The notes beneath the pieces are model-generated. The model worked only from the letters and a program-made list of their open reading frames with translations, ran no database searches and was not told the origin of the DNA. Positions 32,252 through 40,177 of a stretch of DNA of 64,000 nucleotides are shown one piece after another. Each line of letters opens with the position of its first letter. The first letter of the stretch is position 1. Both the position numbers and the translations under genes were made by a program. The stretch lies in assembly GCF_001905445.1 (NCBI RefSeq), contig NZ_LIVQ01000004.1, forward strand, positions 67,462 through 131,461, in the 5' to 3' direction. The DNA comes from Streptomyces sp. CB00455. GTDB lineage: Bacteria; Actinomycetota; Actinomycetes; Streptomycetales; Streptomycetaceae.

Positions 32252-32835
32252 TGACCGACCCGCAAGTGCCCCACACGCACGACCCGCACGACCCGTACGG
32301 ACGGAGCGACCCGTACGGTCCGCACCACCAGCAGGACACGCACCACCAGCAGGACACGCAGGACACGCACGGCCCCGATCCCGTCCGGGACCCGTGGCGC
32401 GCCTCCATGCGCCTGGCGCTCCAGGAGGCCGCCCGGGCGGTGCCGGCCGGCGACGTGCCGGTCGGCGCCGTCGTGCTCGGCCCGGACGGCGCGGTCATCG
32501 CCACCGGGTACAACGAGCGCGAGGCCACCGGCGACCCGACGGCGCACGCCGAGGTGCTGGCGCTGCGCCGCGCCGCGGCCGCGCTCGGGGAGTGGCGGCT
32601 CCCGGGGTGCACCCTCGTGGTGACCCTGGAGCCGTGCGTGATGTGCGCGGGCGCGCTCGTGCAGTCCCGCGTCGCCCGCGTCGTCTACGGCGCGGACGAC
32701 GAGAAGGCGGGCGCGGCCGGCTCGCTCTGGGACCTCGTACGGGACCGCAGGCTCAACCACCGCCCCGAAGTGGTCCGCGGGGTCCTCCCGGGCGAGTGCG
32801 CGGAGCTGCTGACGGACTTCTTCCGCGGCCGCTGA
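32251..32835 (+). CDS. tadA: tRNA-specific adenosine deaminase (wobble A34 to inosine)
   Basis: 194 residues from GTG overlapping the upstream stop. Zinc site HAE (TAHAEVLALRRA) near residue 93 and PCVMC near 130; downstream GADDEKAGAAGSLWDL is the TadA signature. It converts A34 to inosine in tRNA-Arg(ACG), the substrate gene of which is in this window (49773-49845). The first ~50 residues are a His/Asp/Gln-rich repeat (DPYG, HHQQDT), not part of the enzyme fold; an internal ATG at residue 53 is an alternative start. Confidence 0.93.
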   Translation: MTDPQVPHTHDPHDPYGRSDPYGPHHQQDTHHQQDTQDTHGPDPVRDPWRASMRLALQEAARAVPAGDVPVGAVVLGPDGAVIATGYNEREATGDPTAHAEVLALRRAAAALGEWRLPGCTLVVTLEPCVMCAGALVQSRVARVVYGADDEKAGAAGSLWDLVRDRRLNHRPEVVRGVLPGECAELLTDFFRGR

Positions 32836-32935
32836 CCGCCGTCGGCCGGGACTCCGCCCGCTGCCGGCGCCGCCCCCCACACCGCCTCCGCCACGGATTT
32901 CAGAGCACGGGCCACTGTGGGCTAAGCTCTCTCTC

Positions 32936-33022
32936 GGTAGCGTGTCCGAGTGGCCGAAGGAGCACGCCTCGAAAGCGTGTGATGGTGCAAGCTATCCGTG
33001 GGTTCAAATCCCACCGCTACCG
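32936..33022 (+). tRNA. tRNA-Ser(CGA)
   Basis: 87 nt. Acceptor GGTAGCG/CGCTACC, discriminator G, anticodon loop CTCGAAA, long variable arm (TGATGGTGCAAGCTATCC), T-loop TTCAAAT. CCA not encoded. Reads UCG codons. Confidence 0.95.
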
Positions 33023-33028
33023 CTCCGA

Positions 33029-33064
33029 CCGAGAGCCCCGCCCCGCAAGGGTCGGGGCTCTCGG
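33029..33064 (+). terminator. Terminator after tRNA-Ser(CGA)
   Basis: Perfect 12-bp inverted repeat CCGAGAGCCCCG / CGGGGCTCTCGG, 7 bases behind the tRNA. Confidence 0.85.
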
Positions 33065-33168
33065 CGTTCGCGGGCGCGGCCCGGTCCCCGGACGTCGTGC
33101 GGGCCGTCCTCCGGAGTACAGCGGCGGCCCCGGCGTGACCGCCCGTCCCTTCCGGCCGTTGTCACGGC

Positions 33169-33459
33169 ATGACCAAGACCCAGCGCATCCTCGCCGCCTT
33201 CGCCCTCGCGGGGGCCGCCGCGGGCCTCGCCGCACCCGCCGCATCCGCCGCGCCCCTCTCGCCCCTCACCCTCCCGGACCTCCCGAGCGCCGCCCCGGGC
33301 ATGCCCGCCGGTGCCCAGCCCGCCTCGGTCCAGGAGATCGGCGGCAAGCTCAGCCAGGGCGCGAACCAGCTCAACCAGCTGATGGACCTGCCGAACCAGC
33401 TGGCGCCCGTGATCGCCCCCGTACAGCCCCTGACGGACCTGGCCGGCGGCATCGAGTAG
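33169..33459 (+). CDS. Small secreted protein
   Basis: 96 residues. Signal peptide: basic n-region TKTQR, hydrophobic core LAAFALAGAAAGLAAP, probable cleavage after ASA near residue 27. The mature part is Pro/Leu-rich with LTLPDLPSAAPGMP and QLNQLMDLPNQLAP. No Cys. A conserved Streptomyces type; function unknown. Followed by a strong terminator. Confidence 0.7.
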   Translation: MTKTQRILAAFALAGAAAGLAAPAASAAPLSPLTLPDLPSAAPGMPAGAQPASVQEIGGKLSQGANQLNQLMDLPNQLAPVIAPVQPLTDLAGGIE

Positions 33460-33492
33460 CCGCGGCGGCGCCGGCAGAGGGGGCAGGACGCA

Positions 33493-33522
33493 CGAAGGTC
33501 CCGGCCGGAACCGGGACCTTCG
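33493..33522 (+). terminator. Terminator after the small secreted protein gene
   Basis: Perfect 12-bp inverted repeat CGAAGGTCCCGG / CCGGGACCTTCG. Confidence 0.8.
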
Positions 33523-33668
33523 ACGTGATGGACGGGGAAGTCGTCGGCCGACCGGCAAAGGGCCTGGTGTGCCGGGGCATTGGTCCATAAAGGACAAGTG
33601 AGTGTCCGATCCCGACCGGTTAGACTCACCCGACCTTGCAGGACCGGTTGGGGAGGCCGTCACCGCAC

Positions 33669-33830
33669 ATGGACACCAGGAAGCTCATCACGGGCGCCCT
33701 CACCATCTTCGCCCTTTTCGTGATCATCACCCAGCCCAAGCGGGCCGCCGAGATGGTGGGGATCGGCTTCCAGGGCATTTCGGATGCCGCCTCGGGCATC
33801 GGCGAGTTCATGACCGAACTGGTGCGCTGA
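33669..33830 (+). CDS. 53-residue membrane-associated protein
   Basis: ATG 33669 with GGGGAGG upstream. MDTRKLITGALTIFALFVII forms one membrane span, followed by a short amphipathic part QPKRAAEMVGIGFQGISDAASGIGEFMTELVR. Small proteins of this kind are conserved among Streptomyces. Followed at once by an intrinsic terminator with a U-run, which supports it as an independent gene. Confidence 0.7.
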   Translation: MDTRKLITGALTIFALFVIITQPKRAAEMVGIGFQGISDAASGIGEFMTELVR

Positions 33831-33864
33831 CCCCGTACGCTGAAGCGGTTTACGGACTTCCCGG

Positions 33865-33893
33865 CCCCCCACTCCGACGGGTGGGGGGTTTTT
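33865..33893 (+). terminator. Intrinsic terminator with T-run
   Basis: CCCCCCAC / GTGGGGGG stem with an 8-nt loop followed by TTTTT, a rare classical rho-independent form in this genome. Confidence 0.9.
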
Positions 33894-34030
33894 GCGTACC
33901 TGGAGCCAAGCACAATGCCCCGATATGCCCAACTTGCCGTCAACACGGAGATATACGGTGCTTGCACACAGTGCACATGTCTTGTGATGCTATGACCGCT
34001 TTTGACGGATGAGTTGACTGAAGGGGTGGC

Positions 34031-35077
34031 GTGACCGTGCCGGCCAGTACTGCGCCTCAGGTGCCCCCCCAGCAGGACCCCCAGGTGCCACCCCGGCACG
34101 AGACCGTGCACGAGCCGCGCCAGGAGACCGTGCGGGGGTCCCGCCAGGACGCCGTACAGGAGCCGCGCCAGGAGACCGTACGAGAGGGCCATCGGGGAGC
34201 GGAGCAGGAGCCGCGGCACGGGACCGTGCAGGAGCCGCGCCAGGAGACCGCGCCGGAGCCGCCGCAGGAGCCGCCGCAGGCCCCGGCCCCGTCGGCCCCC
34301 CCGAGACCTCCCAGCCGGGGCGCGGACACCCGGGCCCTGACGCAGGTCCTCTTCGGCCAGCTGAAAGGGCTGGAGCGGGGCACCAGCGAGCACACCCGGG
34401 TGCGCGGCGCCCTCATCGAGGCGAACCTCCCGCTCGTGCGGTACGCGGCCGCCCGCTTCCGCAGCCGCAACGAGCCGATGGAGGACGTCGTCCAGGTCGG
34501 CACCATCGGCCTGATCAACGCGATCGACCGGTTCGACCCGGACCGCGGCGTGCAGTTCCCGACCTTCGCCATGCCGACCGTCGTGGGCGAGATCAAGCGC
34601 TACTTCCGCGACAACGTCCGCACCGTCCACGTGCCGCGCCGCCTCCACGAGCTGTGGGTGCAGGTCAACGCCGCCACCGAGGACCTCACCACCCTCCACG
34701 GCCGCACCCCGACCACCTCCGAGATCGCCGAGCGGCTGCGCATCACCGAGGACGAGGTGCTGTCCTGCATCGAGGCCGGACGCAGCTACCACGCGACCTC
34801 GCTGGAAGCCGCCCAGGAGGGCGACGGCATGCCCGGCCTCCTGGACCGCCTCGGCTACGAGGACCCGGAACTGGCCGGGGTCGAGCACCGCGACCTCGTC
34901 CGCCACCTCCTCGTACAGCTGCCCGAACGCGAACAGCGGATCCTGCTCCTGCGGTACTACAACAACCTGACGCAGTCGCAGATCAGCGCCGAGCTCGGCG
35001 TCTCCCAGATGCACGTCTCCCGGCTGCTCGCCCGGAGTTTCGCCCGACTGAGATCCGCAAACAGGATCGAGGCGTAA
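34031..35077 (+). CDS. sigF: SigB/F/G-family RNA polymerase sigma factor, SigF-like
   Basis: 348 residues from GTG. Regions 2-4 are complete: NLPLVRYAAARFRSRNEPMEDVVQVGTIG (region 2), PTFAMPTVVGEIKRYFRD, region 3 with IAERLRITEDEVL, and region 4 helix-turn-helix SQISAELGVSQMHVSRLLARS. Streptomyces sigma factors of this family act in stress and sporulation; SigF is needed late in spore maturation. The assignment to sigF rather than a paralogue comes from being directly upstream of a sigN-like gene, the order I recall for S. coelicolor. The first ~95 residues are a Pro/Glu/Gln/Arg repeat (EPRQETV units), probably disordered. Confidence 0.82.
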   Translation: MTVPASTAPQVPPQQDPQVPPRHETVHEPRQETVRGSRQDAVQEPRQETVREGHRGAEQEPRHGTVQEPRQETAPEPPQEPPQAPAPSAPPRPPSRGADTRALTQVLFGQLKGLERGTSEHTRVRGALIEANLPLVRYAAARFRSRNEPMEDVVQVGTIGLINAIDRFDPDRGVQFPTFAMPTVVGEIKRYFRDNVRTVHVPRRLHELWVQVNAATEDLTTLHGRTPTTSEIAERLRITEDEVLSCIEAGRSYHATSLEAAQEGDGMPGLLDRLGYEDPELAGVEHRDLVRHLLVQLPEREQRILLLRYYNNLTQSQISAELGVSQMHVSRLLARSFARLRSANRIEA

Positions 35078-35307
35078 CCACAACGAGTGGAGATCATCCA
35101 CCCGTTTCCCGACAGAACGGGCCGATCCCCTTCTGACCCCATCTGTCGCTGGAGATATATGTCGACTTGGCGCTACAGCGTGTTGCCGACATGTGACATT
35201 CTGCTGGAACCGCGTTTGCCGCAGCCCCGCCTCCGGTATTCAGGTGGAGGCTGCGTTCCTCCGACGGACGCGCCGCACGCGACCGTCCGCGACCTCAAGG
35301 GGGTGGC

Positions 35308-36147
35308 ATGTCCGTAGACCAGGGCAGCTCCAAGGTGCTCACACTCGTCAAGAGCGTGACGCCGGCCGTGTCCGACCGCTCGGAAGCCATCGACACCCGC
35401 ACCCTCTCCCGCTCCCTCTTCCAGCGCCTCGCCGCGCTGGAAGCGGACAGCCCCGACCGGGCGTACGTACGCGACACCCTGATCGAGCTGAACCTGCCCC
35501 TGGTCCGGTACGCGGCCGCCCGCTTCCGCAGCCGCAACGAGCCGATGGAAGACATCGTCCAGGTCGGTACCATCGGCCTGATCAAGGCGATCGACCGGTT
35601 CGACTGCGAACGGGGGGTGGAGTTCCCGACGTTCGCCATGCCGACCGTCGTGGGCGAGATCAAACGATTCTTTAGGGACACCTCCTGGTCCGTCCGCGTC
35701 CCGCGCAGGCTCCAGGAGCTGCGCCTGGCGCTGACCAAGGCCAGTGACGAGCTCGCCCAGAAACTGGACCGCTCGCCGACCGTGCCGGAGCTCGCCGCCG
35801 TGCTCGGGGTCTCGGAGGAGGACGTCGTCGACGGCCTCGCCGTCGGCAATGCCTACACCGCCTCTTCGCTCGACTCGCCCTCCCCCGAGGACGAGGGCGG
35901 TGAGGGCTCGCTGGCGGACCGCCTCGGCTACGAGGACACCGCGCTCGAGGGCGTCGAGTACCGCGAATCGCTCAAGCCGCTGCTCGCCAAGCTCCCGCCG
36001 CGGGAACGGCAGATCATCATGCTGCGGTTCTTCGCGAACATGACGCAGTCGCAGATCGGCGAAGAGGTCGGCATCTCCCAGATGCACGTCTCCCGGCTGC
36101 TCACCCGCACCCTGGCGCAGCTGCGCGTGGGCCTGATCGGGGAGTGA
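35308..36147 (+). CDS. sigN: SigB/F/G-family RNA polymerase sigma factor, SigN-like
   Basis: 279 residues. Same domain order as the preceding gene and about half identical in regions 2 and 4 (EPMEDIVQVGTIGLIKAIDRF, SQIGEEVGISQMHVSRLLTRT), but with a short N-terminus (SVDQGSSKVLTLVKSVTP). SigN acts in aerial mycelium development (nepA) in S. coelicolor. The 230-bp gap before it holds an AT-richer stretch (GGAGATATATGTCGACTT) that may contain its promoter. No anti-sigma gene lies next to either factor. Confidence 0.82.
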   Translation: MSVDQGSSKVLTLVKSVTPAVSDRSEAIDTRTLSRSLFQRLAALEADSPDRAYVRDTLIELNLPLVRYAAARFRSRNEPMEDIVQVGTIGLIKAIDRFDCERGVEFPTFAMPTVVGEIKRFFRDTSWSVRVPRRLQELRLALTKASDELAQKLDRSPTVPELAAVLGVSEEDVVDGLAVGNAYTASSLDSPSPEDEGGEGSLADRLGYEDTALEGVEYRESLKPLLAKLPPRERQIIMLRFFANMTQSQIGEEVGISQMHVSRLLTRTLAQLRVGLIGE

Positions 36148-36197
36148 GCGCGCCCTGCGGGCTTCTCAATTGACGGAGCGTCAGTAAAACTGGCGCG

Positions 36198-37001
36198 ATG
36201 CGAACGGGATCCCGTACGGCTGCCCTCCTCGCCCTGTGCTGCACGGCCGTCGCCGGCCTCGCCGGCTGCGGCGGTCCCGCACGAGGCGGCTACGCGGCCG
36301 TGGGCGCCGCGCCCCCGGGCCCCGAGCGGGTCGCGGGGGAGAACGCGGCACCGCAGGGACGGTTGGAGTTCCAGCAGCTCGGCGGCCCTTCCGCGGCGGG
36401 CACTTCCTCCGGGCCGTCCGGTACGTCGGCCAGTACTCCGGGCGGCCACGCACCCGGCGGCTCCGCCCCGGGCGGAGCCACGACCCCCGGCCCCGGCGGC
36501 TCTGGAAGCGCCCCCGGCACCCCGCCCGGTGCCGGCCCGGCCGCGACCCCGCCCGGCACCCCCACGCTCCCGGAAACACCGCACGGCCCGGGCGCGCCGG
36601 AGAGCCCGGGCGCGGCGAGCCCTCCCGGCACGCCCACGAGCCCCGGTAGCGGGCCCGGTACGACGCCTCCGGCGCCGCCCGCACCCCCGGCCACCCCGGC
36701 GCGGCTGACGCTGTCCGCGCCGGCCAGGTCGGCCGCGGCGGAGCGCTGGTGCGAGCGGGTCACCGTCACCTTCACCAACACCGGTACCACCGCGGCCCGT
36801 TCGGGCACGGTGAGCTTCGCGACCCACGTCATCGGCGCGCTCGGCATCGACTGGGCCACGATCACCACCGCCCAGCCGCTCCCCGCGCCCATCGCGGGCA
36901 AAGCGGTCAGGACGCAGGTCTTCATGGTGTGCCTGGAGGCCTGGCGGGTACCGCTGGGCATGCACGTGGAGACCCGGAAGGTCACCGCTTCCTGGAGCTG
37001 A
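36198..37001 (+). CDS. Putative lipoprotein with Pro/Gly/Thr-rich linker
   Basis: 267 residues. Lipobox LAGC at residues 21-24 after a hydrophobic signal (AALLALCCTAVAG). Residues ~50-170 are a low-complexity Pro/Gly/Ser/Thr linker suited to span the cell wall. The C-terminal ~95 residues form a beta-rich domain (LTLSAPARSAAAERWCERVTVTFTNTG ... VETRKVTASW) with two Cys, resembling an extracellular adhesion or CARDB-like fold. Function unknown. Confidence 0.7.
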   Translation: MRTGSRTAALLALCCTAVAGLAGCGGPARGGYAAVGAAPPGPERVAGENAAPQGRLEFQQLGGPSAAGTSSGPSGTSASTPGGHAPGGSAPGGATTPGPGGSGSAPGTPPGAGPAATPPGTPTLPETPHGPGAPESPGAASPPGTPTSPGSGPGTTPPAPPAPPATPARLTLSAPARSAAAERWCERVTVTFTNTGTTAARSGTVSFATHVIGALGIDWATITTAQPLPAPIAGKAVRTQVFMVCLEAWRVPLGMHVETRKVTASWS

Positions 37002-37010
37002 GCCCGGGTG

Positions 37011-37250
37011 TCAGCGCAGGACCGCCCAGGCGGCCGCGCCGAGCACGAGCACCAGCGCGACGGCCAGCCCGATCCACACGACGCCCTTCGAGCCGTTGGC
37101 CCCCTGCTGTTCCTCGCGACGCTGGCGACGGGATCCCGTCGGCGTCTGCCGGGCCGGTGCGGCCTCCTCGACGAACGCCCGGAACATCTGAGTGCTGCCC
37201 GCGGGGTCGTAGTTGCCCTCGGGGCCTTGTGAGTTGTGGTTCGCAGCCAT
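37011..37250 (-). CDS. Small tail-anchored membrane protein
   Basis: 79 residues from ATG 37250. Polar N-terminus (NHNSQGPEGNYDPAGSTQMFRAFVEEA), basic middle (SRRQRREEQQ) and a C-terminal membrane span (VVWIGLAVALVLVLGAAAWAVL). Divergent from the efflux locus. Conserved type in Streptomyces, unknown role. Confidence 0.7.
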   Translation of the reverse strand: MAANHNSQGPEGNYDPAGSTQMFRAFVEEAAPARQTPTGSRRQRREEQQGANGSKGVVWIGLAVALVLVLGAAAWAVLR

Positions 37251-37307
37251 GGAGCAGGACCCTAGCCGGTTTTCCGATTCCTTTACCGCCCTCTCCTCCG
37301 AATTCAC

Positions 37308-37350
37308 TTGCCTGTAGCAACCATCAGCTTCTATGGTTGCCCTAAGCAAC
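37308..37350 (+). promoter_or_regulatory. Twin MarR-type operators and promoter of the efflux gene
   Basis: Two near-identical palindromes, TTGCCTGTAGCAA (37308-37320) and GTTGCCCTAAGCAAC (37336-37350), lie on either side of a promoter-like pair TTGCCT-18-TATGGT. MarR proteins bind such short palindromes in front of efflux genes. The regulator gene just behind is only a remnant. Confidence 0.55.
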
Positions 37351-37612
37351 AAGATAGGCTGACCAGTCGTCAAGTGGCCCACGTGGCCGACCGCGGCTGG
37401 ATCGACCGCGAGACCGACCCGGGCGACGGCCGCTGCCGGATCCTGCGGCTCACCCCCGCCGGACGGGCCCTGCCGGACGGGCCCCGCCGGCCGAGCTCGG
37501 CCTGCGGACCACCGCGGCGCTGGAAAGGGCCCTGGCCGACGGGTCCCCCCAGGACACCGACGTACTCAAACCCTGCTCGCCCGGCTCCGATCGAGCTTCT
37601 ACCCAAAGGAAA
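37351..37612 (+). pseudogene. MarR-family regulator remnant
   Basis: The frame DRLTSRQVAHVADRGWIDRETDPGDGRCRILRLTPAGRAL is a MarR wing and following helix, but the first ~60 residues of the family are absent. The C-terminal helix continues in another frame (AELGLRTTAALERALADGS from about 37490), and a second shift near 37570 is needed to read LLARLRSSFYPK. No single frame codes for the protein. It lies directly before the efflux pump it presumably once controlled. Confidence 0.75.
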
Positions 37613-37615
37613 ATC

Positions 37616-39259
37616 ATGGCTACGACCACACCCTCCGGTGTGCGGGGCGGCGGCGGCCGGTCGGACACGACGGCCGCCACCACGACCATGACCCACGCGG
37701 AGATCATGAAGGCCCTGTCCGGCCTGATGCTCGGTATGTTCGTGGCGATCCTGTCCTCCACGATCGTCTCCAACGCCCTGCCCCAGATCATCAGCGACCT
37801 CGGCGGGACCCAGTCCTCGTACACCTGGGTCGTCACCGCGGCCCTGCTGTCGATGACGGCGGCGACCCCGCTGTGGGGCAAGCTGTCCGACCTCTTCAGC
37901 AAGAAGCTGCTGGTCCAGATATCGCTGGTGGTCTACGTCCTCGGCTCCGTGGTCGCGGGCATGTCCCAGAACACGGGCATGCTCATCGCGTGCCGCGTGG
38001 TCCAGGGCATCGGTGTCGGCGGCCTCTCCGCCCTGGCCCAGATCGTCATGGCCGCGATGATCTCGCCGCGCGAGCGCGGTCGCTACAGCGGCTACCTCGG
38101 CGCGGTCTTCGCCGTCGCCACCGTCGGCGGCCCGCTGCTCGGCGGCGTCATCACCGACACCTCGTGGCTCGGCTGGCGCTGGTGCTTCTACGTCGGCGTG
38201 CCCTTCGCGGTCATCGCGCTGATCGTGCTCCAGCGGACCCTGCACCTCCCGGTCGTGCGCCGGGACGTCAAGGTGGACTGGCTGGGCGCCTTCCTGATCA
38301 GCGGCGCCGTCTCCCTGCTGCTGATCTGGGTCACCCAGGCCGGCGACTCCTACGCGTGGATCTCCTGGCAGACCTGGGCCATGACCGGCGGCGCCGTTCT
38401 TCTCGGCCTGCTCTTCGTCCTCGTCGAATCCCGTGCGAGCGACCCGATCATCCCGCTGCGGCTGTTCCGCAACAAGACCATCTCGCTGGCCTCGGCCGCC
38501 TCGCTGTTCGTCGGCATCGCGATGTTCTCGGGCACCGTGTTCTTCAGCCAGTTCTTCCAGTTGGCCCGCGGCGAGTCCCCCACGATGTCCGGAGTCCTCA
38601 CGATTCCGATGATCGGCGGGCTCTTCGTCTCCTCCACCGTTTCCGGTCAGGTGATCACCAAGACCGGCAAGTGGAAGGCCTGGCTCATCGCCGGCGGCGT
38701 GCTGCTGACGGCCGGCCTGGGGCTGCTGGGCACCTTGCGGTACGACACCCCCTACTGGCACATCGCGCTCTCCATGGCCCTGACCGGCCTGGGTCTCGGC
38801 ATGATGATGCAGAACCTGGTCCTCGCCACCCAGAACCAGGTGGCCCCCGAGGACCTGGGCGCGGCCAGCTCGGTCGTCACCTTCTTCCGCTCGCTCGGCG
38901 GCGCCGTGGGCGTCTCGGCGCTGGGCGCGGTCATGGCGCACCAGGTCACCGGGTACGTGAAGGACGGCCTGGCCGCCCTCGGCCCGAAGGCGGCGGCGCT
39001 CGGCCACGGCGCCGCGGCCGGCGGCGGCATCCCGGACCTCGACAAGCTGCCGGCGCCGTTCCGGACGGTCATCGAGTCCGCGTACGGGCACGGTGTGGGT
39101 GACGTCTTCCTCTACGCGGCCCCCAGTGCGCTGTTCGCGCTGCTGCTGTGCCTCTTCATCAAGGAGGTGGCCCTGAAGTCGAAGCCCTCGGCCCACGCTC
39201 CCGAGGCCGGTTCCGCCGAGGCGGACGCCGCTCCCGCCGAGGTGCCGGCCAAGGCCTGA
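37616..39259 (+). CDS. DHA2-family multidrug efflux MFS transporter (14 spans)
   Basis: 547 residues. Motif A appears as GKLSDLFSKK after span 2, and motif C-like GGPLLGGVITD in span 5. Fourteen hydrophobic spans and a soluble Ala/Pro/Glu-rich tail fit the DHA2 (EmrB/QacA) branch, proton-coupled exporters of drugs or antibiotics. The ATG follows AAAGGAAA. With the MarR gene broken, expression may be constitutive unless the TetR gene downstream takes over. Convergent with that TetR gene. Confidence 0.9.
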   Translation: MATTTPSGVRGGGGRSDTTAATTTMTHAEIMKALSGLMLGMFVAILSSTIVSNALPQIISDLGGTQSSYTWVVTAALLSMTAATPLWGKLSDLFSKKLLVQISLVVYVLGSVVAGMSQNTGMLIACRVVQGIGVGGLSALAQIVMAAMISPRERGRYSGYLGAVFAVATVGGPLLGGVITDTSWLGWRWCFYVGVPFAVIALIVLQRTLHLPVVRRDVKVDWLGAFLISGAVSLLLIWVTQAGDSYAWISWQTWAMTGGAVLLGLLFVLVESRASDPIIPLRLFRNKTISLASAASLFVGIAMFSGTVFFSQFFQLARGESPTMSGVLTIPMIGGLFVSSTVSGQVITKTGKWKAWLIAGGVLLTAGLGLLGTLRYDTPYWHIALSMALTGLGLGMMMQNLVLATQNQVAPEDLGAASSVVTFFRSLGGAVGVSALGAVMAHQVTGYVKDGLAALGPKAAALGHGAAAGGGIPDLDKLPAPFRTVIESAYGHGVGDVFLYAAPSALFALLLCLFIKEVALKSKPSAHAPEAGSAEADAAPAEVPAKA

Positions 39260-39298
39260 CGGACGCCGGGAACGCAGGGAAACGCCGGGAACGCCAAG

Positions 39299-39330
39299 AA
39301 GGCCACCGCTTGCGGCTAAGCGGTGGCCTT
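39299..39330. terminator. Bidirectional terminator between efflux and TetR genes
   Basis: Perfect 13-bp inverted repeat AAGGCCACCGCTT / AAGCGGTGGCCTT with a 6-nt loop; it includes the last codons of the TetR gene. Confidence 0.85.
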
Positions 39331-40032
39331 TGCTTCGATACCGGCGATCAGGACGTCCAGTGCGAGGCAGAAATCTTCCTCGGGTGCCCGCCGCGCCGCG
39401 CCCCCGCAGCCGTGCAGGAACTGTGAGACGGCCAGATGGGCGCCGGCGCGGGTGGCATCGGCAAGGCCAGTGGCGTCCAGCAGCCGCTGGAGGGCCGCGT
39501 CGAAGGCGCGGGCGTGCGGGCCGATGTTCGGGTAGGCGGCGATGAGCGGAGCCATCCAGGGATGGTCGGCCAGCACGCGCCGGTAGTCCCGGGCCAGTGC
39601 CCGCAGCGGGCCGGACCAGTCTTCCGCCGCTGGGCGCCCGGCGGGCCGGGCCCCGGCGGGTGGCGGCCCGGCCGGTGGCGGCCCGGCCGGTGGCGGCGCG
39701 GCGGGTGCCTGCCCGATCGGAGACTGCCCGGTGATCGGACCCCCCGAGAGGGTCAGCTCGCCCAGCGCGCTGTCGAGGGCGAGTTCGAGCAGATCGTGCT
39801 TGGTGTCCACGTACCAGTAGAGGGACATCGCGGTGACCCCCAGCCCGGCGGCGAGCCGTCGCATCGAGAACCGGGCCAGTCCTTCGGCGTCGAGCAGCCG
39901 CACGGTGGCGGCGGTGATCCGCTCGCGGTCGAGGCCGGAGGGAGCCTCGCTGCGGCGTCTGGCGGGTACGGCGGCCCCTGCGGTCAGCCACACACTGCCC
40001 CGGATCTCACCGGAATCGGCCGCGGTCACCAT
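39316..40032 (-). CDS. TetR-family regulator with TetR_C-type domain
   Basis: 238 residues. HTH at about residues 37-83 (RERITAATVRLLDAEGLARFSMRRLAAGLGVTAMSLYWYVDTKHDLL), with the SLYWYVDTK signature of the TetR class proper. A Pro/Ala repeat (PPPAGPPPAG) of about 30 residues interrupts the ligand domain between helices 4 and 5. The C-terminal ligand part (PWMAPLIAAYPNIGPHARAFDAAL) matches TetR_C. It probably represses itself or the convergent efflux gene. Confidence 0.88.
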   Translation of the reverse strand: MVTAADSGEIRGSVWLTAGAAVPARRRSEAPSGLDRERITAATVRLLDAEGLARFSMRRLAAGLGVTAMSLYWYVDTKHDLLELALDSALGELTLSGGPITGQSPIGQAPAAPPPAGPPPAGPPPAGARPAGRPAAEDWSGPLRALARDYRRVLADHPWMAPLIAAYPNIGPHARAFDAALQRLLDATGLADATRAGAHLAVSQFLHGCGGAARRAPEEDFCLALDVLIAGIEAKATA

Positions 40033-40064
40033 GGAGGCACCCTCCTCACGCCAGGTGGATCAGC

Positions 40065-40116
40065 CCGGAATGCCCGGTCCGCCCCCTTGATGCTAGGGGG
40101 TGGCCGGGCATTCGGG
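40065..40116 (-). terminator. Large hairpin behind the GT39 gene, before TetR
   Basis: CCGGAATGCCCGG pairs with CCGGGCATTCGGG (12 of 13), and an inner CCCCCT/AGGGGG continues the stem. It lies between the GT39 stop and the TetR start, both minus strand, so it ends the GT39 operon; it could also be a TetR operator. Confidence 0.6.
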
Positions 40117-40177
40117 CCGGATCACGTTCTGCCGGCCGCTGCGGGGACCGCGGGTGGCGGCTGCAGCGCGGAGTTCG

